Source: Salticus scenicus
Lineage: Eukaryota > Arthropoda > Arachnida > Araneae > Salticidae
Reading direction: 5' to 3'
Assembly (NCBI GenBank): GCA_963930645.1
Contig: OZ005653.1
Span: 210,228,496 to 210,292,495, forward strand
Length of the DNA stretch: 64,000 bases
The notes below the pieces were generated by a model. The model was not told the origin of the DNA, ran no database searches, and was given only the letters and a program-made list of their open reading frames with translations. Shown in pieces: positions 11,301 to 22,336 of this stretch. The position numbers and the translations under genes are program-made. The number at the start of each line of letters is the position of its first letter. The first letter of the stretch is position 1.

Positions 11301-11919
11301 CTTATCAGCTACCACAACGCGCGGAAATGTCCTTCAGTACGCAGTGAAAAATATTCAAAGTCTACGGGATATTACTCGAAACGATTCCATTGTCTTATAC
11401 GGTAAATTGAAATATAACACGCGGAAAAAAGATCGACATATACCGGAGAAACTATGCATACTGCCCGATGAAAATAACCCGCACAGCTAAGGAGATGCTA
11501 CCAGGATGAGAGTCAAAATCCAACTGAATTCAAACAATATGACAAGGTCTATAAATCTCCCGTGTTGATTAGATGGTTTTGATGAATGGGTTTTCCCCCA
11601 CACCTAAGCAGAATGGAGAAGTCGTAGGTTTTTTCCTCACCTATCACGAAGATGATATCTCTTAATTAAGTTTCTTAATTAAAATTATGCAAATTATATG
11701 TAAGTCTTTCAAATATCTCTTAATTATATTTTCTAATTAAAATTATGTATCATATGCTCACCTAGTTAAAGATTTAATAAACCTAACTTTTATACAACAT
11801 AAATAAATTTAATAAGCATAATCTGTTCGATGACTCATCAAACGATGACTCATCGTAAACATGTGCGAACATGTCTGAACATGAATCTACTTGAACCTTA
11901 ATATTTTACTGAATAAGTG
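11301..11919. other. Inner end of left arm, no gene
   Basis: Moderate-GC non-coding stretch to about 11650, then AT-rich inner end. Two TGACTCA sites 15 bp apart (11832-11838, 11847-11853) and three ACATG words (in TAAACATGTGCGAACATGTC) lie close to the centre. Mirrored at 12132-12754. Confidence 0.55.
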
Positions 11920-12131
11920 ATAATTACTATATGAATCACAAAGTATACGATGTTGCAAATTAAGTAAATAACTCTACTTGATGAAAATTAAGTTTCTTAT
12001 AAGTAAACAGATTTTGCAGTTAATAATTAAATTTTTATTCATAATGATTGAAAAAATAATCTTAGAAGTTGTTCATTTCTTTATATAAAAATAACTTTCG
12101 GTTTGAATAATATAAAAAGCAATAATATAAA
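11920..12131. other. Unique central spacer of the giant palindrome
   Basis: About 212 bp that is not inverted-repeated, between the two arms. AT-rich, no ORF or RNA gene seen. The edges are approximate because the arms lose similarity gradually (11901-11919 still matches with a few mismatches). Confidence 0.7.
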
Positions 12132-12754
12132 ATCTTATACAATAAAATGTTAAGGTTCAAGTAGATTCATGTTCAGACATGTTTAGACATGTTCGCACAT
12201 GTTTACGATGAGTCATCGTTTGATGAGTCATCGAACAGATTATACTTATTAAATTTATTTATGTTGTATAAAAGTTAGGTTTATTAAATCTTTAACTAGG
12301 TGAGCATATGATACATAATTTTAATTAGAAAATATAATTAAGAGATATTTGAAAGACTTACATATAATTTGCATAATTTTAATTAAGAAACTTAATTAAG
12401 AGATATCATCTTCGTGATAGGTGAGGAAAAAACCTACGACTTCTCCATTCTGCTTAGGTGTGGGGGAAAACCCATTCATCAAAACCATCTAATCAACACG
12501 GGAGATTTATAGACCTTGTCATATTGTTTGAATTCAGTTGGATTTTGACTCTCATCCTGGTAGCATCTCCTTAGCTGTGCGGGTTATTTTCATCGGGCAG
12601 TATGCATAGTTTCTCCGGTATATGTCGATCTTTTTTCCGCGTGTTATATTTCAATTTACCGTATAAGACAATGGAATCGTTTCGAGTAATATCCCGTAGA
12701 CTTTGAATATTTTTCACTGCGTACTGAAGGACATTTCCGCGCGTTGTGGTAGCT

Positions 12755-12868
12755 GATAAGCAATCGGTGACGTCACTGATGAGAGGATGACGTCATGATC
12801 ACGTGACTGAGCATAGCCAATCACATCACTCGTGACGTCACTGAACTCGTGACCGAGCGTCACTGATA
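12755..12868. promoter_or_regulatory. CRE-rich island, right arm
   Basis: Mirror of the left island, with all three CRE sites perfect (first at 12768-12775), the E-box CACGTG and a CCAAT box. The intact third site against the mutated left counterpart shows that the arms evolve separately. Confidence 0.5.
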
Positions 12869-14007
12869 AGAATGTCTCGTATCATTCATTTCCTTCAAGT
12901 CTGCCAAGGGTGTAGGACGTGTTTTAAGGTAAGTCCCAACTTTTTCTGAAATAATGGTAATTCAGTATATAGTTAAGTCAGACATGTTATTACATGTATG
13001 CGGAATAATTTGATGGAATAGCACACTCGGTGAGTCATGCTGAGTGTATTATTTTATAACATTAATATTGCTTCATTTTAAAAATTTTATTTAAACAACA
13101 TAAAAATATGTGTATCTAAAATCTTTATAGTGTTTTAAAAACTAAACTGAACAAGATTTTATTATTTATATATATGCTTCAGACAAAACCAACTGTACAA
13201 TTGTTTCTATATATTTAAAGTTTTAGGTGCATTGTAAGTTAATATCATACAAAACTTTGGTTATTGTATTTTAATAAAAACTTTGTATTTTAAAATTCAT
13301 ATATACATACTATAGAAGAAAAAAAAAAAATAATAATAATAATTCTGAAACTTAATTATACATTATTTAAGTACTCTGTAAAATTAATTATATAACTTTT
13401 TTACTTAACTGAAAAACATGAATATTTATACTGTATTAATTTACCTATAATACATAGGTATTTCCTAAACTTTACTTTCTTATAATTTTGATTAGAGATT
13501 TTAATTAAAGCATGAGTCATACTTCACTTTACAATAGAAACAAAAGGTTTATGAGTATGTACAAAAGATAAAAAATTACTTTAAGATTGATTGGTTAGAG
13601 TTTAAATGTTAAGTGTGAAATTTATTTTATGAGTTTATATTTATAATGTGTATAACTTTTATTGCTATAAAAAATTTTATCGAGTGATGTAAAACTTTCA
13701 TAATATGCTAAATTTATTTAATTGTAAAAGCTTATAAAATTTATTAGCTGTTTTTAAAACTTTTAAAAAATAGTCATTTTAAAAATTAATACGTGTTCAA
13801 TTTTTAATTAATGTAAAAATAAATTTATCTTGAATGTTAAATGGGAAACTTATTTAATGCATAGTGATAATATAAAATTTATTGATTGTTTCAAAGTATA
13901 TATGCGACTTGTATTTTTAATGAAAGTCAAATTATTTATAAGTTGGGTTTTCAATAAGTGTAAATCGTCTATCGTTTTCTTTCATTCTGATAAAATAAAA
14001 GTTTAAG

Positions 14008-14517
14008 TCTATCTGATGAAGGGAGAGTATCATTCGAAAGGGTTGTTCCAATCTTGATGAAGGGTTTTCGAAACACATAACGTTTTATCCTATAATTATA
14101 ACCTACAAACCCTTTGTTTCAATCAAACCTTATTATATTTTTGTTTTAAATGAATTACCTGACACTCATCCACTAACCTTAATGCATGTTAAAAAATTAA
14201 CTGTTAACTACCGGTATATTATTGTTTCCCATCCTATGCAATCCCTTTAATTTTTAATTCCATCAAAACTTATGTGTCCGAAATATCTCCAAAAATGCTA
14301 AGTCCCTAAAATGCATACAAATTTTTTTTATTAAAGGTTCTGCATAATTCTAAAAAGTTATATGAATGCTGTATTTTATCATGTGACCCGATTCAACCCA
14401 TCAGAATGCAGCATGAGTGTTGTTCTTTTATCTGATAATTTATAAATAAGACAGGATAGTCTTTCGAAACTACCCTTTAAATCCTGATGAAGGAGGATAG
14501 TCATTCAAAACGTGTAA
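14008..14517 (+). ncRNA. Cluster of hammerhead-like CTGATGA/GAAA motifs, right arm
   Basis: CTGATGA (14013-14019) is followed 16 bases later by GAAA (14036-14039); TTGATGA (14054-14060) is followed by AGGGTTTTC and GAAAC (14070-14074); CTGATGA at 14484-14490 is followed by AGGAGGATAGTCATTC but then CAAAAC, a broken second box. The last two are the starts of two paralogous ~180-bp blocks sharing ATTATAAYC and CAAACCCTTTGTTT. Motifs of this kind sit in pseudo-LTRs of Penelope-like elements, so these look like ends of two further Penelope copies with the opposite orientation to the RT gene. Catalytic folding not demonstrated. Confidence 0.4.
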
Positions 14518-15132
14518 CGGCTTTTCGTTTACAATTCAATTATAATCCGCAAACCCTTTGTTTAAGTGTTCATTGAATGACATTCATCAACCAACAACCC
14601 CATATAAATATTAATTATTTAAATCGAATCAAAAAATAAATTATTTTTCGGTTTAATAACGTTAAATTATTTATTGTAAATGAATATTGAATACTATTTT
14701 TTATTGTATGCTGAAAAATTAGTAAAACTTTTAATCCTGGTGTTGTTTTATATAAGTCTCTTAAGCGTGTGTATGCATAAGTATAAAGATATGAAATAAA
14801 TTTATGAGTTACTTCTTTCAAAATGTTTTACAAATCAGCATTTTCACATTACTAACCGTTTATTCATATACTGTCTTTTGTATTCAATTTAACACTTATG
14901 TTGATGAATAATTACTCAGTTTAAACTTTTACCCCGGGAAATATTATACAATGCATGGTGTATAAATATAGATAAATAATATATAGTGAAAAAAATTACA
15001 ACTATAGATGTTTAATTCGCTGTTACATAGTTAACGCATGCAAAATCTACTAAGCTCAAACGGTATTAAGCATTTTCTTATAAAGTTCATAAACATGTTG
15101 TTACAAGGACTTTGGAAGATCAAACGATTCTG

Positions 15133-15203
15133 TGTTTAATACCAGGTTCGATTCCAGCTTATCAACCTATCTGTTTGGAGTTTTCCGAGGATGTCTTCAA
15201 AAC
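15133..15203 (+). repeat. tRNA-like fragment, right arm
   Basis: Mirror of 8855-8925; B-box GGTTCGATTCC at 15145-15155. Confidence 0.45.
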
Positions 15204-15457
15204 TCACTTAAATATAGAAAGACTCCCACACAGACCAATCCACTTATACGGCCAACAGTTAAATATTTAATGGTATGAGTTTACACTTGTAATGAATTAT
15301 TTAAAGTTTCATCCATATAGGAATAATATAAAAATTTTCATTTACGTGTTGGTAAAAATAATTGTCTCATTCGAAGTTTCATTAACTGAAAACAGTAAGT
15401 TTCAATACAGCTGTATGACTCTAGTATGAGTCATCAATCTTACGATTTGTTAACGAT

Positions 15458-15560
15458 TCTATAGTAAAAGGGGAAGTGTTGGGTTCGAATCCATTTCATC
15501 AACCTAGTCGATTGGAGTATTTCTTGGTTTTCTCTAAAACCTGCTTAAATATGCAATAGG
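15458..15560 (+). repeat. tRNA-like fragment 2, right arm
   Basis: Mirror of 8498-8600; B-box GGTTCGAATCC at 15482-15492, preceded by GGGGAAGTGTTG. Confidence 0.5.
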
Positions 15561-18391
15561 ATTCCTTAGAAAGACTCTCATGCATTTCGCTTATAGGATC
15601 CTCATTTATTTAATCGGTCTTAAACCTTATGAATATCCATATGTGAATGTTTATTGTACAGTAAAAACTTTTAAATATAGTATTGTTTTATATAATGTGT
15701 GATCCTGATTATGTATAAATGAGTTATCGATTATGAAATAAATTTATCATTACTATAATACTCACATTAAAAGATTCACACTTATACAATTTAGCGGTTA
15801 CGCAAATTATTCAAACTCGTCACCGATCCTTCACGAACTTTCTCGGAAGATGTTGTACATGAACGAACGAGGGGTGAGTCATGGGGAATTCCCCCTTATC
15901 TCTAGTAGATAAGGTGTTACAACTCAACGTTTCCCTTCATTCTTAGTTTGGCGGTCGTGTGAGTAGGTTGTTTTACGGTGTGCTATGTTTACCGTCCACT
16001 GCTTTGGAGTTTTAGCCGAAAATCCCGTCTGTTTTTCCGCATAATGTATTTCGGTTTTTCCGTACCTGGATTCTTTAAGTATAATAGAATATTCCAACTC
16101 ATCAGCCTACCCTTTGGGATTTTTTCTCTAAAACTGACTTAAGGTATAAGCCGTATATTAAAATAATAATATATAGTTTACAACTAGATAAAATAATTGC
16201 TAAAAACAATAAGATTTTTAATTTTATCCTATTAAGTAATTTTAAAACCTCTTTTTATTTTTTTTCTTATAAAGTTAAAGTGATTTCAAAACCGTTCATT
16301 AAAAAATTACTCTTATATTTTACTAAAACTTTATTTAATCGATTAAATGCAAAGTTTAACACTTAATGAATTATTTAAAATTTTATCTATATAGGAATAA
16401 TATAAAAATTTACATTTATGTGCTAGTAAAAATAATTGACTCATTAGAAGTTTCATTAACTAAAAACAATAAATTCGAATACAACTGTTTGATTCTAGTA
16501 TGATTCATGGTAAGTTATTTTCACTTAGACATTCTAAGCAAATCTTATTGTAAAGGATAATTTCTTTCTGTGAAAGTGTCACCCCAGTTCTCTCATAAGG
16601 ATTATTGTTTAGTATTTTAAATCATATATTCAACTTATAAAATTTAGCAGTTATGTAAATTAGTAATTTTTATTACTTCAATCCGTATAAATAAGTTGAA
16701 AATTTTACCTTGCGATGTAATGCATATATTAAAATAATATATAGTTATTATACAAAAATCTCTCTTGCTATCCGATTATTTATAGATAGTTTATTACTTA
16801 GTTTTATAACTAGAGAAAATAATTACTAAAACAATAAGATTTCTGTTTTAAATTTTATCCTACTATGTGATTTTAAAACCTTTCATTAAAAATTATAGTT
16901 ACATTTTATTAAATATAAAAAAGCGCGACTTATCGTAAAATAATTCTGTTTCGATCTCATTATTTTCTTAACATAATTTTAAAAAGTAAAATTAAATAAA
17001 AAATATTTCAATATTTTAATAGGTTAATTGCGGAATTCAACTCTTATTGCATTATTTAAATGTAGTTTACAACTGATATTAAATAAATGATCCTTATAAA
17101 CTATTTTATATTACTCTGAAAACACAGAACTTTAACAACATTCTACTAAGATAGGTATGAATCAACATTCTTATCTGTATGAGTCATCGTCTAGCGATAA
17201 ACAGTTTCTCGCATTTGTGTGCAAGACTGAAGGTTGCATTTCGCTAAGGAAAATTTCTTCAATTTTACGTAAGTTTTATAATTTATTATTACTATTTGAT
17301 AATTTAATAAACTTAATATGTATACTCTAGTAAATATATTTGTTTATAATAGAAATTTTATTAAAACTTTACGAAAGTTATATAAGAAATTTTTATTGTT
17401 TTATTGAAGAGAGAGAAATCAGTTTAAAAAATATTTTTATTAGTATTTACTTATAAGGAATTTTTTATTGTTATACTATAAACTTTTTTTATTGTTACAC
17501 TATAAACTTTTTTGTTTATATAAAACTAAATTTTGCATAAATAAAACTACTTTCCCAAACGAATATTTACTGCTTAAATGAAATCTAGAAAAGTTTCCAT
17601 TTAACTTGTGTATGTTTAGAAATTATTTGAGTAAAACTAATTTTTGCAATATATAAAACTCTTTCACAAACGAATTTTTATTTTTTAACTATAACTTACT
17701 TTTATATGTATTTATTTATTTAAATACCGTTTAAGTGATAGATAGGTAATAATCGTTTAAACTCATTGTATGATATGCTTTGTGAAAAAATTATTGCATT
17801 TTCCAAATTATCCGCTGTATTTTAACTTAATCTTTATATGAGATAGTGTGGATTACTAATATGCATGGCTTGCCAGCGTATATAACACATGATTCATCAG
17901 CTATAGGGGTTTTCCGTTGCAGGTGATAACTGACTCATAGAATATTCCGCATTATCTGTTTTTTAAGGAAACTGCTTATTTTCATTTAAAATGATGCATT
18001 GAATTTTTATGTAATTTATTTAATGTTTAATTTAAATAACATATTCATGTACTTATAGCTTTTTTGCTTATAAAATTTATGTAAAGTTTTCGTGTTAGGA
18101 TAAATTTATTTAATAGTAACAGCATAAAGTTTAGTTAATTATAATGTATATAAAATTTAATTGTTGATTTTAAACATTGTATGTATTTTTAAATTAATAT
18201 TATTATAGGATAGTCATTTTTATTTTATTTATTTATTTTATAACTTTACTGTATATCTTTGTATGCATTTTTTTAATTAATATTATTATATGAAAGTAAT
18301 TTTTTTAATTTATATTATTATATGAAAGTAATTTTTTTACTTTTGCTAGAATTTTAAATACCTTATACAAAACTTTTCCATTATGTTTGAC

Positions 18392-18431
18392 TGATTAATT
18401 TCGAACACTCCGTGTTCATCCTCAAAGTCGA
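18392..18431 (-). ncRNA. Hammerhead-ribozyme-like motif after RT gene (right arm)
   Basis: Reverse complement of the left-arm motif, just downstream of the right RT stop. Same GAACAC/GTGTTC stem and flanking GAGGA and GAAAT boxes. Confidence 0.5.
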
Positions 18432-18435
18432 AACG

Positions 18436-20058
18436 CTAAACGCCGTCGTTCTTCTTTTTCTGTTTACTTTGCCGGTGTATCCAGTGGTTGCCACTTCGCT
18501 TCACTTCGTGTTGTTCTAGTAGCTGTTGCCATGCGGTGGGAATGATGTAATGCTCTCTGTTATTTACAGTATTACAATTAGTGGTAATCTCGAGGGCCTC
18601 CCGTTTTAGTGCATAGTTTTGGTTATTGTAAGGGGCTATTTTATTGATGTTAATGGAGTTAATATTAATGGGGTTATTGATGTGGGTGGCGGAGAAAGCG
18701 GTGGAGGTTTTTCCTAGTTTTAAGTCTGCGCGATGTTCTTTTTCCCGTTCTGAAATTTTCCGTTTCGTCATCCCGATATAGCAGGCTTTATTTCCATTTA
18801 AATGTTCAAAGTTTATTTTGTAAATTCCTGGGGTAGAGTTTTGCGGAAGTAGGTCTTTTTCATTGCGGATATGTTGAAAGATGCTTTTATTAGGTTTTAT
18901 AGGGATGTTGACGTTTAAAATTTTAGCTTCATTTTTTATTTTAAGGCTTGCACCGTTACTATATGGTATGGCAGAGGTGAAGATGGGTTTAGATTTCTGG
19001 GCACTGTTGATTTTGTTTAATGATTTTATGCGTTTTTTATATAATTTATTAACCAGATTTTTAGAGTAGTTGGCTTTCGTGGCTATTTTTTTGATATAGT
19101 TAAGTTCGTTGTTAAGTAGTTGTTTGTTGGAACAGACAAGAATGGCGCGGTTGATATATGAACGAAGGGCTGATAATTTATAAGAGAGTGGGGTATTACA
19201 ATTTTTGTTTATGATTTCGGTGTTAGCTGTGGGTTTTCTGTGAATAGTAGTGTCAAAAGTGTTATTCGGATTTTTTATGATTTTTATGTCGAGATAGTTT
19301 AGGATATTGTTGGATTCTTTTTCAATGGTGAATTTAATATTGTTGTCGAGATTATTTAGGTCTATTAGAATATTGTCAGGGTTTTCGGAATCGGGAATTA
19401 TGGCAAAAATGTCATCGACATAGCGCGTCCAAAGTTTGCATTTGTTAATTATGTGGTGGGCTGAGTTTTCAAGTAGTCGGAGCTTTAGTTCGGCGATGAT
19501 TCCAGAGATGGGGGACCCCATAGGGACCCCTTGAGTTTGACGGTAGGTATTTTGATTAAAGGTGAAATAGGAGTCATTAAGAAGGAGGTTGTTTGCCCGG
19601 ATTAACGTTTCGCTAGTTTTATTGTCTCCAAAGGTGTCTATTATTTTAGTGTTAATTATTTTGGTGATTTCGGGAATATTAATGGAGGGGTACAGATCTT
19701 TTACGTCGAAACTAACTAATTGATCGGTGTAATTAAGATTAATATTACGGAGTTTATCAAGGAATATTTCATTTGAGTTTATTGAGAGGTTGGATGGGGG
19801 AAGAAGTGAATTATAAATGTTTTTCATGTATTTTTCAAGCTGGTAAGTTGGGCCTTCGGATTTGTTTACGATTGGACGGAGAGAGGGTGGATTTTTGTGG
19901 TCTTTATATTTTGCAAAAAGGCGAGGTATAGTGGTAGCATGGTTATTAAAAATTGGTTTGTTGTTGTTGGGCCATTGGCCGGTTTTTATGAGTTCTTTGG
20001 TTTTATTTATAAGTTTATTGAGAGGTGAAAGGGGGATTTTTATGGCTTTATAATTTTT
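18436..20058 (-). CDS. Penelope-like RT with C-terminal GIY-YIG endonuclease (right arm, 5'-truncated)
   Basis: Mirror copy of the left-arm gene. Met-initiated part is 18436-19827 (463 residues), and the frame is open upstream to about 20058 with the same PSLRPIVN motif. It differs from the left copy at two residues: Ile instead of Asn at 303, and Pro instead of Leu at 333, directly before the GIY motif. All RT catalytic Asp residues (D41, D138, D139) and the GIY/YIG pair are present. The gene points from the element's end toward its centre, as in the left arm, so the two copies converge. Confidence 0.9.
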   Translation of the reverse strand, partial: KNYKAIKIPLSPLNKLINKTKELIKTGQWPNNNKPIFNNHATTIPRLFAKYKDHKNPPSLRPIVNKSEGPTYQLEKYMKNIYNSLLPPSNLSINSNEIFLDKLRNINLNYTDQLVSFDVKDLYPSINIPEITKIINTKIIDTFGDNKTSETLIRANNLLLNDSYFTFNQNTYRQTQGVPMGSPISGIIAELKLRLLENSAHHIINKCKLWTRYVDDIFAIIPDSENPDNILIDLNNLDNNIKFTIEKESNNILNYLDIKIIKNPNNTFDTTIHRKPTANTEIINKNCNTPLSYKLSALRSYINRAILVCSNKQLLNNELNYIKKIATKANYSKNLVNKLYKKRIKSLNKINSAQKSKPIFTSAIPYSNGASLKIKNEAKILNVNIPIKPNKSIFQHIRNEKDLLPQNSTPGIYKINFEHLNGNKACYIGMTKRKISEREKEHRADLKLGKTSTAFSATHINNPININSININKIAPYNNQNYALKREALEITTNCNTVNNREHYIIPTAWQQLLEQHEVKRSGNHWIHRQSKQKKKNDGV

Positions 20059-22196
20059 TTAATTTATATTATTATATAATAGTAATTTTTGTTTTAATTA
20101 ATATTATTATATGATAGTATTTTTTTAAATTTATAACTTTATTATATATCTTTTTATGCATTTTTTAGATTAATATTATTATATGATAGTAATTTTTTTT
20201 TAAATTTATATGATAGTCATTTTTTAAAGTGCATGTGTTCAATTTTTAACGAATGTAAGTTAGAGTTTAAATAAGTGTGAAACTTATTTAGTGAGAATAT
20301 AAAGTTTAATTTATATAATTTTTATTATATTTCGCTTAATTTAAATAATTTTTATTATATTTAGTTTAATTTAAATAATTTTTATTGTATTCAGTTTAAT
20401 TTATAACATATATATCATCATTTACTGATTTTGAAACTTTTGTTTACCGTATTTGTTTAGTTATAGCATAAATAACAGTACGTGTTTTATATAATTTTTA
20501 TTATATTTAGTTTCATTTATATGATAGTCATTTTTTAAAGTGTATGTGTGTTCAATTTTTAAAGAATGTAAAAATAGTATTTCAAAGTTAGAGCTTAAAT
20601 AACAGTATGTGTTTTATATAATTTTTATTATATTTTGTTTATATAACATAACTGTATACAAAATTTATTAACTGATTAAAAACTTCTGTTAAATTTTTAA
20701 CGAATGTAAGATAGTTTAATGAAATGTTAAACTTATTTAGTGAGAATATAAAGTTTAATTTACAAAATTTTTATTATATTTAGTTTAATTTATATGATAG
20801 TAATTTTTTAAAGTGCATGTGGGTTCAATTTTTAACGAATGTAATAATATTATTTCTAAGATAGTCTAAATAAATTTAAAAAGTGAAACTTATTTAGTGT
20901 TAAAATAAAGTTAGAATTTTTAAGTGTCTTACATTTTTAATGAATGTTAAATTATTTATTATTTGTTTTGCTTTTAAATCTATGTGTTAATCCATAAAAT
21001 ACGAAAATTTCTATTTAATTCTGTAAAAATTTCCTAACATAAATTTACAATGACATCACTAAAAGTATGAACTCCTATTTAAATTCCTTATTTATTATCT
21101 TAATGCAATATATTTTTAATCTCTAAGAATGCTAAGTTTCTAAAATACTCATAAATTGTTACTGATGTTAATTAACTTCGGTCATTCATTGTTTCATTCA
21201 GTCAAAAATGTTAAGTCCCACCGGAAATTATTTATACTCTTCCAATGGCAACACCCAAATTTTAATATCAAAGTCTATACCATTCACATTCTATGTTTTT
21301 AATTATATAATACACATCAACCTTTGCTTCATTTTGTCAAATTCCATGAAATACATAGGAAAATTTCTATTTAATTCTGTAATCAATTTATAATCTCCAA
21401 ATGGTAATACGCAAATATTAAGATTGTTCCTGTATCCTGTATATATTTTAAATTGTTTCGCACCTATGAAGATTGTTCCTGCACCTTGTATATATCAATT
21501 GTTTCTGCATTCATGAAGATTGTTCCTGCACCCTGTATATATCAATTGTTTCTGCATCCATGAAGATTGTACAGATTGTTTCGCATCTATGAAAATTGTC
21601 TGAACCCATGCTTTGAAGACAACCTCAGAAAACTATGTGATGAGTTCTTCAGGTTGACATTTTTTATTTATTTTTTATTTTATTATTATTTTTTTTTTTA
21701 AAGGAACTAACTCCCGCCTTGCTCTACGGAGTGAAAAGGGGCACCGCAGGGCCTCGGGAGGGCAGTCTCCCAGGCGCTCAAGGTGAACTCTTTCTTTCTC
21801 TCTCTTCTCTTTTTTCTAACTTTATTCTTTCTACCTTTTTTCTTAAATTTGTATTCTCTTTCTAACTTTTTTCTATACATTTTCCTTTCACTTATTTCTC
21901 TAATTGTAAATTTTGTATGTATCTCTTTTCAGGTTAAGTCCCAAAAGATCGTGACGTCATCTCACTTCCCGCAAAACTTCGAAAAAATTTTGAAGTCCCC
22001 AAAATTGTGAAAAAAATACTAAGTTCCGAAATTTAGGAAAATAAATCTAACTCCTCAAAATTCCCCTTCTCCCCGATAGATGGCACCACCAAACCTCATC
22101 CAAGATGATAGTCAAAGTTTCTATTCTTCCGGTGGCAACGCTCTAAAAGTTTCTATTCTTCCGGTGGCAACACCCCCTCGTTAAAGATGATGACTA

Positions 22197-22330
22197 AGTA
22201 GTGTAAAAAGGACACGTTGACCAGCACGGTGGAGGCGTAGAGGTGTAAGGGTGGGGGCGCGCCACCACCCTACGCCTCAATACGCCTCTACGCCTCCACC
22301 GTGTTGGTGAACTGTCCTTTTTACACTACT
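22197..22330. repeat. Right terminal foldback hairpin
   Basis: Inverted copy of 1743-1858, 134 bp long because of an 18-bp extra piece made of repeated TACGCCTC units. Begins AGTAGTGTAAAAAGGACA and ends TGTCCTTTTTACACTACT, so both its own edges match the element terminus. Confidence 0.85.
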
Positions 22331-22336
22331 GAGGTA
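22331..22336. repeat. Right target-site duplication GAGGTA
   Basis: Directly follows the terminal CACTACT and equals the 6 bp at 1737-1742. The reconstructed empty site reads TTGTGAGGTATGTGG across the junction. Confidence 0.85.

Larger units (their letters stand above)
1743..11919. repeat. Left arm of the giant palindrome (terminal inverted repeat)
   Basis: About 10.2 kb, matched in reverse complement by 12132-22330. Order from the outside: terminal hairpin, two direct copies of a 32-bp unit (1884-1940), GC-rich block (2273-2345), 47-bp tandem repeat (2455-2645), AT-rich short repeats (about 3160-4000), RT/GIY-YIG frame, hammerhead-like motif, diverged ~1-kb repeat units with tRNA-like boxes (about 6850-9240), more hammerhead-like motifs (9541-10050), AT-rich stretch, CRE island, TGACTCA-rich inner end. 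Homology becomes imperfect at about 11901 and is lost near 11919. Confidence 0.85.
1743..22330. mobile_element. Giant 20.6-kb palindromic element with hairpin termini and 6-bp TSD
   Basis: Sequence: the interval reads almost the same on both strands. Positions x and 24058-x match through most of the interior (for example 4231-5622 against 18436-19827, and 9237-9443 against 14615-14821). It starts AGTAGTGTAAAAAGGACA and ends with the reverse complement. GAGGTA lies directly outside both ends (1737-1742, 22331-22336). Arms are about 10.2 kb and are separated by about 212 bp of unique sequence. Each terminus is also a local foldback. Each arm encodes one Penelope-like RT/GIY-YIG frame; no other conserved protein is visible. 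Established knowledge: 6-bp TSDs and 5'-AG termini with TIRs are Maverick/Polinton traits, and 15-20 kb is their usual size. Inference: a Polinton-related non-autonomous element or a new palindromic replicon that holds Penelope sequence. An assembly artefact is unlikely because the arms differ by substitutions and an 18-bp indel, and a clean TSD is present. Confidence 0.85.
12132..22330. repeat. Right arm of the giant palindrome (terminal inverted repeat)
   Basis: Inverted copy of 1743-11919 with very few differences. In the RT frame only two residues differ (positions 303 and 333 of the 463-residue Met-initiated frame). The right terminal hairpin has an 18-bp insertion (within about 22275-22300) missing on the left. 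The inner CRE cluster keeps three perfect TGACGTCA sites where the left has two. Confidence 0.85.

Noticed and set aside
1743..22330. Complete Polinton/Maverick
   Set aside because: TSD length, 5'-AG and size fit, but no PolB, retroviral-like integrase, protease, ATPase or capsid frame is present.
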